Shown in pieces: positions 1-11,200 of a DNA stretch of 64,000 bases (positions are counted from its first letter, which is position 1; each line of letters begins with the position of its first letter). The stretch is from Cristatella mucedo. Its lineage: Eukaryota; Bryozoa; Phylactolaemata; Cristatellidae. The stretch spans positions 62,001-126,000 of the forward strand of contig WPIO01000260.1 in NCBI GenBank assembly GCA_009760855.2, given 5' to 3'. The notes under the pieces are model-generated. The model did not search any database. It saw only the letters and a program-made list of their open reading frames with translations, and had not been told where the DNA came from. The position numbers and the translations under genes were made by a program.

Positions 1-640
1 CAGCGGTCACCTATCGCAGCCCCGAACGCCAAAGATTTAATTTGTTTGAGATTTCTCGAATCTCATTTCGGTTCCCTGTTCGAGACAATGCTTCTCTCTC
101 GCTCTGGGAGATTTTAAGATTAATTGCATCAACTTGGCTTACGACTTGTGACGATTTCCCCTTGTGACTCATGTGCACAGGCCACTCACATAGAAAACCA
201 CGCATTCGATTGGATATTATTTCGGGATAGTATGTTGCCGACTCACACTATTCCTAAAACCTGCACTCCTGACCGCGCGCGTTGTCTCTTTCCCTTGGTA
301 GAAACTGACCCCTTGTGTACCAATATTCGTCTTTCAATCCCATCTCACTAACAATACTCAAGGATTTCCAGCCACAGTCCAGATGAAATTAGTTCTCAAT
401 GATCACAGGTACTTGAATATCATGTCAATATCATCCCTACGTTCTAAATATATTGATTATAATGCGCTAGGGCGAAGGCGTCGGTACCCCCAACGCCCCG
501 CACACATGCAGTGGCGAGCCCAATCGAGATTGTTTTCAAGACTACGGAGAAGCCATATTAGTCTGTTGCTGGGTCGCCGGATTTGTGCTACCTGGTCCGG
601 CTGTGGATGCTGTCGTGACTTGGAGCTACACGCCCGAAGC

Positions 641-701
641 ATGAAGCTCGTAGCTTTTATTCTGTGCTTTGCGGCAGCAGTCGTTTTTCTACCGCACGAG
701 T
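641..701 (+). CDS. Ly6/Quiver-like gene, exon 1 (signal peptide)
   Basis: ATG at 641 opens a classic signal peptide of about 20 residues. The exon ends at a strong donor (gagt|gtaagt) in phase 1. The 5' UTR and promoter upstream were not identified. Confidence 0.8.
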
Positions 702-3700
702 GTAAGTAGCATTTAATGGGCTGCACCCCGCGCGACTTGGCCGTCTGCCCTTGGAAAGGTAGGTCAGCCGATCGTTTGGAGGTGCGTTCCCATGAATTCT
801 ATTTGAGCGGCTAGTGATCGTACTAGGTATCTGTTCCGAATTCGGGGGGGGGGGGCAATATGCAGCAGCTAGCCGACTCCGGCTGACATGTGTGCCGGCT
901 GTTGGCAGGTGGCTGCAGCATTAGCTTTTTAGTGCTGGTCTTACAAACGATAAACAGATGTGCATTGATGTCGCTCGTGGCGCATGCAGTCAAAGGCTAG
1001 TTTTAGTTATCTGCCGTGCAATATTTACGCTACTTTCTCATCAACCGTACTTTTTTGTACTGTCAGGTGACGCGATCCTGTGCTACCAGTGCGACAGCCG
1101 TCAAGATCCAAACTGTCCTGCGACCATATGGTGGTTTGATAAGAACACCAATGCACTGGTGGACTGTTCGACCGACGAGGCTTGGGTGCCAGGTACCATG
1201 TGTGTGAAGCAGGTGCAAAAGAGCCCCGGATGTAAGTTGGAGCAAACTGCAAGATCGCTGACGCTCGTGAGCTGCCACTGTGATCAGAGCCCCGAGCAAA
1301 CTTGTCCATGCACATGCCGCTTGTGTTTGATCGCATTGTAATATCACTTAACCCCGTAGGTAGTTAACGTCTGTCACCTCACCTAGCTCATTCGCTGTTG
1401 ATTCTGCCTATGGTGTGTGATTAGGATCCGGACTCGCTACCAGCAGGATTCGAACAACGAATCGTCTAGAAAATCTGTGACACTCAACAATGTGCAGCCG
1501 TGCCAGCCATGTCAGCAAGACTCGTTATTGGTTGCTTGTCACTAATTGCTAATTTCATAACCTGATGTGTCATATGCCTTTGTGACCATGGAGACATGCA
1601 ACTTGCATGCTGACCCTGTGCATGTCACCCCTAACCATGTTATTATATATAATATATAATTCATTTATATAGCTTCCTGAAAAAACTTAATCTCGATTCA
1701 GGTGCTTTACATATGCCACGGGGTTCGAGCCCACGACCTGGCTAGACTTTAGTCGGAGCGAGCATTCTTGTTGTTTATTGAGCATGCTACAGCTAACCGT
1801 TCGATCGTGTCGTATCTGTAGGCCTTAGTTTGCCACAGTGTCCGTTGGTGCATTTAGTGTGCATAAATCAGAATGACTAAAAAGCATTTTAACTTTTGAC
1901 TTAATTGAACATTACCTGGATTGTACCTCTGGTCAGTACTTAGTATAGTGTCTAGATCCTTTTGCTTGGCAGCTGAAGCTTGTGCATGCTGTGTTCGTAA
2001 TAGTATTACTAATAATGGTAGTAGTACATTTGTATAGTGTATGTAGTGGTTAGATACGATTGCAATGCTCAGTATTATCGCATTTTGGATTAGTAGGGAA
2101 CTCTAATCGTTAGTCAGCTAATAAATGAGAAATAAATCACCTATATGGCGAATCTGCATCTACATCACAGCTGTCGCAGCATCTCGGCCTGACCGGCCAA
2201 CGATGAGCGTGTTACCGGCACAACGTCGTGTCCCATGAGCACCTCAACGGCTATTTTTATTGACCAGCCCCAAGTTCATCCAGTGGATCTGAGAGTTTGG
2301 GATGCTTGCCTTTGCTGTCGGCTGCTACTTCGGTTTATTGCTCTTCTTCTTCCTCTTCCTCTTTTTGTGCATCGTCGTCAGACTGGCAGCTTTCCAGGAA
2401 CTTAACGTGTACTGGCAAAGAAGCACTAGTGTGGAACGTGAGGCTTTGGCTAGGCATTTCATTAGGGCAAATTATTGTGCTTCGTTTGGTCATCTCTGCT
2501 TGGCCACACATCATTTATTGTCTACGCTTTGGCAAATGAGTTGTCATGTCCTGTGAAATAGAAGTACCTTTCGGCCATCTAGTCTGCGAATCTAGACTGC
2601 TCTGTGTCGGCATTCAGTCAGCAGGCTTTCGGAAATGTCTACCGAGTGACTACTTCTAGTGAGTTGCTGTGCCGCGCATGTTGCATTGGACTCTTCAGAA
2701 AAAGTCGTCAATCATTTTGTCCCTTCGGAAGCAGTTGTCAGGCTTGTGCTCCCCATCTGTGCTTGAATGCTTGAGTTTGTGTATGCGCGTCAGTGTGTCT
2801 CTGTGTGTGTCTGTGTGTGTGTGTGTGCGCGCATGCGTGCGTGTGTGTGATTTAGTATGTACGTTTTACGCTTTGTTGGCTAGAAGCCTTGCTGGCAGTC
2901 AGAAAAAAGCCGCCAGAGGTGTAGCTAAATACATAGCACGTGTCATCGAGCTGTGGCTCATTCCTGTCGTTGGGGACAGACAGATTCGTTGTTGTTTCGC
3001 ATATATTTCGAAGCTGGTCGGTTAGTAACACTTTAGCCCCTGGTGTCTCAGATTTACCTACCAAGGATGGCCAGGTGTGTTCTTTCTTTGAAATGCTTCC
3101 TGCTAGGCTGCTGCATGCATCTAGTCACTAATGCCGGGCTGGATACATCGCATTACCAGCCTGTCTGGGGGAGGGGCTGGCACAATAAACTTGGCTTTAA
3201 TGCTGTGCTGTGCTCTTCTGCTCGAGTCGATGGTAGCGCACGAATACATGATGGGCACCTGCAGTGTCCTAAAGCTGCTGCACAGTGGGGAGGGGGAGCA
3301 GGCACTGCATCCGAGCTCTGCAGTGTCCAAGGCAGCTCACACGACTGCTGCTCGCTGTGCCACCTAGCTCTGCTGGCTCTTAGTGCACATGTGCTCCAGC
3401 CTGTGGCAAGCTTCGATGCTGCTTGAGTCAAAGCAAAGCGTCGGGCCACTTTTCTTGCTGCTGCTACTGCTATAGGTTTGGTAGGTGCTGTTTGCCAAGC
3501 CGAACCGTACGGCTCTCTGTCGTTGTCGAATTATACTAGCAGCGTGCACATATGACGTGCTTGCTTTGTGAGCTGTGTGTGGGCATTCATGCGTTACTGT
3601 CAATAGCTCCAGTACCTAAATCCAACACAGCAGCTTCGAAATCCAGTATGGTTAACAGCCCCCAATACTGTGTTACAATATTGGCTGGCAGTAGCGCTGC

Positions 3701-4696
3701 ATCTGTAATTGAGCTATCAAATACTGTTGTCCATGCTGGCAGCAAAAGTGCGCGTGCACGTTGGGGCCCACAGATTGGCAAGAGCCCTCACGGCTTGAAC
3801 TGAGCTTTTGCATGAACAGTCACGGATGCACCTTTGCACAAGCCGGGGGTTGGACGGTTTAACTGACACCGTGACCTTGAGTCCGATAGATTTGTCTTAA
3901 GCAGAGGTGCCCAGCTGACACGTGGAGTATGCCATTCGATCGGTAACAAACCTTCACCCTATGCCCCCCCCCCCGTGAATGCTTTGAAGAAGCTGCTGCT
4001 AGCTGTTGTAGCCTCGGCGGTTCATCGTCACGGCAGCGTCGTGTAGGTGTGTGTGCTTGTGCACATACGCGAGTATGTGTATGTGTGTACGTGCGAGTGT
4101 GTGTGTGTGTGTGTGTGTGTGCGTGTGTGTGCGTGCGCGTGTGCGCACTCGTGCGAGTGTGTGTGGTGTGCGTGTCTGTGCGCACGTGCATTTTCTCCAT
4201 AACATAGTGTTTAACTACTAAAGGCTGACCACTCGAGGCCCTAAAGCTACAGCTTTGTAGTCTTGGTTTGCTTGTTTGTCATGTAGCTTCTGGTCAATGT
4301 GCAAGATTGTCCATTGCAGCTGTTCCGAGAAGAGATTTGATCTATGCTTAGGTTTTAATTTTTTGTCATGGCCTGCTGTATTTCTCTTCATGAGATTTTG
4401 CTGCATCAAGTTTTGCAGGTTGTCTCACGTTTCAACTTCCGGTCGATTTTTTTTTATTCTATTTCCAGTAGTTACTTTATCCCTATTAGACCGATCTACC
4501 ACAGCCGCCCCAGCATGTTTCAGTGACTCTGAATGAAACCTCAGTTCACACGTGTGAAGAAATATGCGTGCAATTTTGCTGCCTGCAGTTGGTTTTTTCA
4601 AAGTTCGATGACGGCATACATCTAGGTGAGCTGCTTATATCCAGAAGTTACTTTAGCATTTATTTGGGGGAAGCTGGTAACCTTACTGGGTCTCTG

Positions 4697-4783
<87 letters not shown>

Positions 4784-4812
4784 CCCATACATATACTATA
4801 CTATACTGTACT

Positions 4813-4846
<34 letters not shown>

Positions 4847-5780
4847 TATAGATAGATAGATAGATACTGCATAGCTTTGGTCTAAAACTCTTAAGAGGTC
4901 GACTAAAGCAAGTGCATTCGTATCAAAAAACCTCTTTAGCCCGGCTCCTTGTACATCTCTTGTGTGACTAGCATGTGCTTTTTAAAAGCCGATCGCGTAT
5001 GTAGAAAAAAAAAGAAAGAAAAGCCGATCCTTTTGAACATGATATTCGTTTTGAAAATACGATCGCGTGTGTATTAGCGTGCCAGGCTGAGCCGCTGCAC
5101 CTATTCACCAACCAGCAGACCCTTGCTAAAACTGGCTGACTGACCCCTAGCCAGGTGCTTCCATTTTTATTCTTTCCATTGAAAGATAATAGCTCCGAGA
5201 ATACATGTTGTACCTGTAACTAGTAAATTATCTTTTCTCATATTTTTGACACTTATATTCGTCTTGGCTGTACTGTCGTAGTAGTGCCGTGATACATATC
5301 ACGAATGACGATCACTTCAAGCTTGTCGTTATCGAGCTGTGCTTACGGTACCAAGTCAACCTCGGATTCACTTGCATTCTAAGTAACTGTATGCAGGCTG
5401 ATATGCAGCGCTCCTCCTGATTTGGCTATTGATTATGCTGCCCTTGTCGTAGGGTATGGCTGGGAGAAGCAGCTTCGGAGGTGTGGCTCGGCCTCTGAAA
5501 TCGGTAAGCAGCCGCCTCGCTTTCATGTCCATCCGCCAGTCGCCGGGTCACGGAGGGCTTACCTCGAGGGGCGTTTGCTCGTGCAGGTGTCAGCTCGGGA
5601 TGCGCTTTCGGTTATGAAGACCAGGGCGTTTACATTGAAAGATGCTATTGCAATACAGACGGCTGCAACGGTGCCCAGAGTTTGGCCGTCGGCCGAGCGC
5701 AGCTGGCATTTGCGGCGGCCTTGGCCGTGCTCACGTGGGCGTTGGCGACCCGACAGCCAAGGCTTTCGTGGCTTTGGTAG
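641..5780 (+). CDS. Ly6/uPAR-domain GPI-anchored protein, Quiver/Sleepless type (four exons)
   Basis: Gene model join(641-701, 1067-1231, 5453-5503, 5587-5780), 156 residues. All three introns are phase 1 with GT-AG borders, and the reading frame closes exactly on TAG at 5778-5780. The protein starts with a signal peptide ([16 protein letters not shown]) and then a Ly6 three-finger domain with ten cysteines: CYQC, PNC, VDC, TMC, RRC, SSGC, then CYC and the diagnostic GCN end ([11 protein letters not shown]). The C-terminus is a hydrophobic stretch ([15 protein letters not shown]) with a short polar tail, as in GPI-anchored proteins. Family members of the Quiver/Sleepless group sit on the outer membrane leaflet and modulate ion channels or receptors; that role is inferred from family only. 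Intron 2 (4.2 kb) is filled with SINE pieces and long TG and TA microsatellites. Orthology to Drosophila quiver itself is not proven, so no symbol is given. Confidence 0.85.
1067..1231 (+). CDS. Ly6/Quiver-like gene, exon 2 (first half of three-finger domain)
   Basis: The acceptor is tactgtcag and the donor ggat|gtaagt. It encodes the [12 protein letters not shown] start of the Ly6 domain and two further cysteines up to the CVKQ motif typical of the family. Both borders are phase 1. Confidence 0.85.
1583..1642 (+). mobile_element. LINE family B 3'-UTR fragment
   Basis: The stretch reading catgctgaccctgtgcatg and the following cccctaaccatg is the same as the 3' UTR of the larger LINE copies at 49160-49210 and 60880-60920. 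Only this short piece is present, directly followed by a SINE in the opposite orientation. Confidence 0.6.
1645..1765 (-). mobile_element. SINE-1 (tRNA-derived, L2-type tail) copy
   Basis: Read on the minus strand it has the B-box-like ggctcgaacccc followed by the tail gtaaagcacctgaatcgag and a degenerate gctatataaatg end. It matches the copies at 6625-6775 and 8409-8545. It lies in intron 2 of the Ly6 gene. Confidence 0.65.
2791..2850. repeat. (TG)n microsatellite
   Basis: Imperfect TG/TC/GC dinucleotide run in intron 2 of the Ly6 gene. Confidence 0.9.
4047..4186. repeat. (TG)n microsatellite, second tract
   Basis: About 140 bp of TG-rich dinucleotide repeat with a purer core around 4097-4122. 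The open frames read from its minus strand (His-Thr repeats) are by-products of the repeat. Confidence 0.9.
4701..4866. repeat. (TA)n microsatellite, two tracts, ending in (GATA)n
   Basis: A pure TA run of about 80 bp (4701-4782), a 30-bp spacer, then a second TA run (4812-4850) that grades into GATA units. It lies within intron 2 of the Ly6 gene. Confidence 0.95.
5453..5503 (+). CDS. Ly6/Quiver-like gene, exon 3
   Basis: A 51-nt exon between acceptor cttgtcgtag and donor atcg|gtaagc, encoding [16 protein letters not shown]. The RRCG cysteine is a conserved Ly6/Quiver position. Both borders are phase 1, so it joins its neighbours in frame. Confidence 0.8.
5587..5780 (+). CDS. Ly6/Quiver-like gene, exon 4 (C-terminal finger and GPI signal)
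   Basis: The acceptor is gctcgtgcag after an 83-bp intron. It encodes [11 protein letters not shown], then CYCNTDGCN, the hydrophobic GPI-type tail and the stop TAG. This frame differs from the longest open frame on the strand; splice phase and the Ly6 C-terminal signature decide it. Confidence 0.85.
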
Positions 5781-6624
5781 ACCTGGCCGACATGGTGGGA
5801 CTGACGTTTCTGCTGGTCTGTGCACGTGATTGTTTTGCGCTTGGACCCTCCGTTTGGAGAGAGCAAGACTGAGTGAGCCGGAGTTGCTGAGGCAGCAGCC
5901 ATCTAGTAGCTTGTATTTTATCCCTAGTATATGCATGTATAAGTGAAGACTTTTTGTATTTTTTGCCAGCAAGCCAAATGCTGAAATTTTGCTTGCTATT
6001 CCGTACATGGTGCACAAGGGCGCCGCATTCCATGGTGTACATTCGTGTCGAGACACGTGCATGCAGGTCTGTTATTCATTCCATGCTAAGTACATTCCAG
6101 AAAGAATGAGGATATATATGAACGCCTCCTTGGCGCTTATTCGGTTTTGCTGCTTTCCACTGTCTAGAATCGGCGCCGGTTCTACGGTGGCTTGTTGCAA
6201 TAGCTGTTGTAAGCTGTTGCAATGCCGACCGCCTAGCGGCCTGGCTTCGTGGCCAGCTACCAGCAGCTTTGGAGTGCCTGAGCACTGAGCAAAGCAGTGA
6301 GCATTAATGCCTCCGAGAGACCCACATGGCCCGATGCTTTTATTGCCGCACGAACAAGTTGACAAGTTGCTTGGCCGTGCCTAATTGCCGGTTACTTCTT
6401 CGGGGAAACTTCGTGTAGTTGTGTGACTGAAAGCACATTTGCCAACTCCTAATGAGGGCTGCTCCATCCTGAGCGTCAAGTGGCGGCCGAGTGAAGCGTC
6501 GTGAAAAGGAGGAGCAGGAGCCAAACAGGAGCCAAAGGCACATTCTATTGTCGACTACGGCTTGTCGTTTTTATTTTTGTTTGAACCGAAGAGTGGTGGT
6601 CTCGTGTGCTGGCCCGAGCCATAG
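5781..6624. other. 3' flank of Ly6 gene; no further gene seen
   Basis: Presumably 3' UTR and intergenic sequence. I see no clear polyadenylation signal, no conserved exon and only short chance reading frames. Confidence 0.4.
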
Positions 6625-6775
6625 TTAATAATAAAAAAATATAATTCATTTGTATAGCGCCCCAAGAGAACTAAATCTCTATTCAGGCGCTTCACATATG
6701 CCTCAGGGCTCGTGCCCACGACCTCAACCAGACCCTAAGTCGGGGCGAGCGCCTTAGCCGCTGGATGGCCTGCCA
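6625..6775 (-). mobile_element. SINE-1 copy
   Basis: On the minus strand it reads gagcgccttagccgctgg near a tRNA-like head (cgctcgccccgactt), then a B-box-like region, gaagcgcctgaatagagat and a gcgctatacaaatga tail. This is the same architecture as the SINE at 8409-8545. Confidence 0.65.
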
Positions 6776-7134
6776 AGTGGTGGACAAGTAATCGGGAGAT
6801 TCCGAATCAAAGTAAAAGTGCCAAGAAAGAAATTTGAGCTATTTGAGGGTGCTATACAAAGGTGTTATTATCATTATTATTACTATTATTGTCAAGTCTA
6901 GTCCATTAGGTCTCAGTTTTTTGCGACCCGCGTCCCATGGCAACAGACGACCTGATTGTGTGTCTACGAATAGTGTTCGCCTATTCGCTCCCGTGCGTCA
7001 GGCTATTGGCAGCTAATGCGGCTGGTGCCGACGTGCCTATCGTTGCACGAGGAGTCCCGAAGGGCTGAAGGGAGCACGTGGCTCTAGTGCCAGGACTCTG
7101 TGTGTTCGACATGCGGCAGAAGTAAGAGTAAAAG

Positions 7135-7503
7135 TTATCCCCTATCAACACTTGAAGGACAATATATTACAATCAAATGTTTCTCCATCTGCAACTCCAC
7201 AAAGCCCCCAGCAGGACAGAGCTGGTGTGAAGCAGGATAGTTTTCTGTATAGAACTCAAGGCCTGAACGGCTTTCGGTACGCACGGACTAGCCGACAGAC
7301 TTTATCTCGCGCAACAAAAGGAAAGTGAGCAGAATAGCTGAGTCAGCAGCTCAGTTGCCGCAGTGAGTGGCATGGAAATAGCAGCTCAGCACGGCTAGAA
7401 ATGAAGCGCCTCAGTCGGCAGCAGGAGAGTAGATGTCGTTGCGTAAGAACTTCGGAGGCGAGGTCCACAGTCTGGGACTTGCAGAGCGAAAGCTTCTGCT
7501 GCT
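7135..7503 (-). mobile_element. LINE family A, 3' portion, minus copy (part 1 of a split element)
   Basis: On the minus strand it carries the family A 3' end (ggagatacattacattca type) and C-terminal coding remnants. It aligns with 38262-38580. The homology stops near 7503 and resumes at about 9266, so a plus-strand LINE has inserted into it. Confidence 0.65.
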
Positions 7504-7619
7504 AGTGATCTCGTACCCAAGTCCTCCTAATCGGCAGTCGTTAGACCGACACTTAAAATGCCTGTATTAGATACAGAGGTCATTGCAAACTGTCACACAG
7601 TTTCCCTTCTGTTTTTTTT

Positions 7620-9265
7620 TCAGATCCTTAAAAAGTTGTCACTAAGCAGCTGGTAGCACATATTGAAAGAATGAAATGTCAGAACATTTCAATCGGGGTT
7701 CATGAGGCAACACTCCACTGAAACTGCTCTCCACGTTGACAGTGACATTCTGTGCTGCAACGAATGTCATGTGAATGTGTCATGCCATGCGAATGTCACT
7801 GCCCTAGCTCTGCTAGATCTATCAGCTGCCTTCGACGCCTTTGATCACGATGCACTACTTGAGCGATTGAGAAAAACGACCGGTCTGGTAGACGAGGCAC
7901 TGGCATAGTTTAAATCGTACTTGTCGGATCGTGTTCAATCCGTGTCGTGTGGGGGGGGGGGGTTCATATCTCATTCACGAGACCGGTCACCTGCGGAGTC
8001 CCTCAAGGGTTAATCCTCGGTCCTTGCTGTTCTTCATTTATACTCAACCTCTGGGAAAAGTGATTAGGGCCCATGGAATAGGATATCACTTTTCCGCAGA
8101 CGATACTCGGCTTTATTTTACATTCGAACCGTCGCAATCAGCTGCAGCAACTGGTCAATTGAAAGCTTGCCTTGCCGACGTTTGATCCAGGATGTCGGAA
8201 AACTTCTTGAAACTGAATGACGATACAACCGAACTGCTGCTCATAGCACACCCTAAGCTTGAGGCTGGATTAAAAGGCTTTGCCCTTCTAATAGGTGATG
8301 CTGCAGTGCGACCAGCACCGCGTGCTCGAAATTTAGGTGTCGTTTTCGGCAGCAGCCTCAATTTTAAAAGCTTCATTCAGAAGACTGCTTCTACAGCTAG
8401 CCATCACGTAAGGTTTGGCCAAGTGGTTAAGGTGCTCGCCCCGACCAAGGTCTGGTCGAGGTCGTGGGTTCGAGCCATGTGGCATATGTGAAGCGCTTGA
8501 ATAGAGCTTTAGTTCATTTAGGGTGCTATTTAAATGATTTATGTAAATCACTATCTTAAGATAAGGAGCTTCTCCCACAGTGGCTTGGAAAAAATTTAAC
8601 TAGCTCCTTAGTTCTGTCTTGGCTTGATTATTGTAATTCCCTTTTGGCTGGGCTACCAAAGAAAGCAACTGGGCCACTACAAATGGCTGCAAGGCTAGTC
8701 TTCAAATCCCAGAGGTTTGAGCACGTGTCTCTTTTGCTGAAAGAGCTAGGATGGATGCTGGTTGAGCAACGGATACAGAGCAAAGTTCTTACGCTGACCC
8801 ACAAGCCCCGTCACGGCTTGGCTCCTTCGTACTTAGCTAAACTGCTGCACCAGTTTCAGCCTTTTCGTGCCCTCATGTCTTGTATGGAAAATAAATTAGC
8901 TGTTCTATTCCTCCACTTAAAGACCGTCGGCGACAGAAGCTTTAGCTCTGCAGGTCCTAGGCTATGGAACTTGCTTCCACGACTCCTATGCAACGACAAC
9001 TACTCTCCTGCTGCCGACTATGGCTCATCCTATCCAGCCGTCCTAAGCTGCTACTTCCATGCTACTCACTACCTCAACTGCTCTCCCTAGTCTGTTATGC
9101 TTCCCACTCTCTCTTTGTTGCGTGAGATGAAGTCGGTTGGCTACCGAATGCGTACCGAAAGCCGCTCAAGCTGTGAGTGAGCTATACGAAACTCTCCTGT
9201 GTAAACCCACATAGACTTTGTGGAGTTACAGATGGAGATACATTACAGTACATTACATCATTAAG
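7620..9265 (+). mobile_element. LINE family A, reverse transcriptase fragment with internal SINE insertion
   Basis: Broken reverse transcriptase reading frames show the HSTETAL motif (with frameshift), LALLDLSAAFDAFDHDAL (catalytic Asp region), GVPQG, FSADDTRLYF (the Tyr/Phe-Ala-Asp-Asp active site) and the C-terminal DNKLAV-type and GPRLWN blocks. Motif order and wording fit the CR1/L2/Jockey supergroup. Several stops and frameshifts make it a dead copy. A SINE interrupts it at about 8409-8545. The 3' end is gagatacattacagtacat at 9230-9265. It lies inside an older minus-oriented copy of the same family. Confidence 0.85.
8409..8545 (+). mobile_element. SINE-1, the cleanest copy, nested in a LINE
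   Basis: The head resembles a tRNA: A-box-like tggccaagtggttaagg and B-box ggttcgagcc, 50 bp apart. The body continues gaagcgcttgaatagagc and ends ggtgctatttaaatg. The uninterrupted LINE copy at 55270-55340 shows the sequence without this insert, which proves the insertion. A clear target-site duplication was not found. Confidence 0.8.
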
Positions 9266-9518
9266 CCAAGGAATGGAACAGCTACTGTGTTGTCCATAGA
9301 GGACTTAGGGGCACGATGAGGCAGAAACTGGTGCAGCCGGTCAGCTAAATGTGTAGTCAAGGCGTGGCTGGCCTTTTCGAATCAGCGTAAGAATTTTTAC
9401 TGCGAACATGTTGATCAACCGGAAGGAGTTGAAGCTCCTTAAGCAAGGGAGACTTATCGTCAAACCTCAGTGATTTGTTTGTTAACCAGCTTTGCAGCCA
9501 TATTCACCACCAGCTATA
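9266..9518 (-). mobile_element. LINE family A, minus copy (part 2 of the split element)
   Basis: It matches 38590-38850 (for example gttgatcaaccgg and gcagccatattca blocks) and continues the homology broken at 7503. Confidence 0.6.
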
Positions 9519-9690
9519 GTGTAGCCGTGATGGCACACTAGGTAAGGTGGTTACTTTTCACGACCTTGGTCCCGAGGTCGTAGGTTCGAATCCTGCGGCA
9601 GCGACTCCTTATCGCTGCTGCAAGCGGTGGTAGTAGTCATACAGGCTCTCCTGTCGCTATATAAAAGAGGCTGTTAAATTAGCTAATCTC
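9515..9690 (+). mobile_element. SINE-2 (tRNA-derived)
   Basis: The head has an A-box-like tggcacactaggtaagg and a perfect B-box (ggttcgaatcc), then a body (gctgcaagcggtggtag) and an end (tcctgtcgctatataaaag). Related copies lie at 43258-43420 (-), 47030-47240 (+) and 59222-59305 (-). The tRNA-like head has no intact cloverleaf, so it is not called a tRNA gene. Confidence 0.75.
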
Positions 9691-9704
9691 CACAGGATTT
9701 AAGA

Positions 9705-9830
9705 ATTTTTTGAGGTCTGGGTAAACAGTTAGATTCCGAAAAGTGGGTAGTACGATGCCAAGCCAGATGGTGAGTAATTCTTATAGGTACGCTGGAGCAA
9801 AAGAATGGAGGGACCAACAAATTCACCGCC
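9705..9830 (-). mobile_element. LINE family B coding fragment
   Basis: It aligns with 39740-39845 of the large minus-strand LINE (gattccgaaaag, ggctggagcc, gaatgaagagacc blocks). Only about 120 bp remain. Confidence 0.5.
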
Positions 9831-10284
9831 TCGCTATACATTATATTAAGCAAGTTTAATTCAAAATTCCGAGTCAGCGTTCAAGATTCAATATTCCAAT
9901 GATGACTTAGTGAACTCAGATTGAATTGTGACTCTCACTTACTGTACAGAAATATTCAGTTTGAAAAAAAGCGCTCTTACAGAGCGTTTCCTTTCAAAAG
10001 CGAAGCGGCCACAAAGCGCACAAATCGAAAGCTGATGATGAAGCACGTGACGTCCCGATTCGTCACAGTTCATCGTCGAGCTTGCCGGTTGCCGCCGCTC
10101 GCCTGCCGCTCGTCTGTGGACACACGCAGGCTTCCGCCTGGGTAGCAGTAAACGGCCGGCATCCCATGAGAAGCTGGCTGGCTGCGTAGACGGACGCCTT
10201 GCTAGTGCAAGCTGCAACGACCGGCGGCGGTGGCAATTCGGCGAAGCATAACTACATATCTCGTTCCTTTAGAAAATTGTAATC

Positions 10285-10395
10285 AATTAAAAAGTATAGC
10301 GACCTTTCTGTCTCTCTCTCATCCAGGTGCTTTACCCATGCCTACGAGCTCGAGTCCCTGACTTCGGTTGTCAACGGCGAGCACCTTAACCCCAG
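10285..10395 (-). mobile_element. SINE-1 copy, degenerate
   Basis: On the minus strand it has gttaaggtgctcgccg, a B-box remnant and gtaaagcacctggatgag. It lacks a clean tail. Confidence 0.5.
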
Positions 10396-10429
10396 AGCCA
10401 AACCAAGATCATTAATATACGCAGGAAAT

Positions 10430-10600
10430 AGCAAATCAGGAAATAGGAGTGAGCTGGCATCCTTCTGTCCAGCTAAATGTCTGACTCGGGAGATTCCTCC
10501 CCACAAGATCCAAAGAGCGTAAGGGTCTGTCACCAGCGATCTCAAGGGGAAAGAAGGAGACAGCAAATTCATCATCTAGACCGGACGTGGAAGAGATTAG
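10430..10600 (-). mobile_element. LINE C-terminal fragment
   Basis: The minus-strand frame reads DDEFAVSFFPLEIAGDRPL, matching the DNKLAVPFLRLKTVGDRSF block of family A with many changes. Confidence 0.4.
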
Positions 10601-11084
10601 CAAGTTAATGAATGGTATCATATTAATATAGTTAAATCGCATATACAATACCGTGTGAAAACTATTTCCGTTTCCAGGCGCTTTCACAAGCCGGAAAGAA
10701 GCATCTCATTATGAAGCAGTGTGAAGGAACTAAGTAGGAAATGAGCAGCTATAGATCTCAAGGTCAGTGCGAGAATGTCCCCTTTCACCAGATGTTCGGA
10801 GAGTAGTACAGAGTGATGCTGCCTTCGATGGTCCGTGCATTTCTTAAAGCTTGGCTAAATACGCATCTGATCAGGTCAGCGTCCTCCTCGCCGCGCTGAA
10901 GATGTCTTTCTGCTCCACTGCGAGCGATACGTGCGCATGATTCCGTGCGCATTGCTCGTTAGAGGTCCTGTGAACCGATGGCTACGTCTTTATGTTTACT
11001 TTAGCATGCTGACCTAAGCATGATACACGTAAGCTTTTGCATTTCTGATACCGCGAATGTCACCAAGCCCATGGGTATTGAATC

Positions 11085-11170
11085 GCTTGCAGCGAGCTGC
11101 AAAGCGCCCGGATAGAGACTCAGTTCTCCTAGGGCGTTGTACAAACGAGCAATAATAATAATAGTTATTG
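11085..11170 (+). mobile_element. L2-type LINE/SINE 3' tail fragment
   Basis: aaagcgcccggatagagac, then cagttctcctagggcg and an AAT-rich end. This is the shared 3' hairpin tail of LINE family B and SINE-1. Confidence 0.5.
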
Positions 11171-11200
11171 TCGTAACCCAGAAGCTTCTGGTGCTTGATC

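Noticed and set aside
2297-2556. Two overlapping frames with a hydrophobic stretch
   Set aside because: They lie in intron 2 of the Ly6 gene, have no homology I can see, and the hydrophobicity comes from a pyrimidine-rich tract.
9515-9600. Possible tRNA gene
   Set aside because: A- and B-box matches are good, but no cloverleaf closes, the sequence continues into a SINE body and there are related copies elsewhere.
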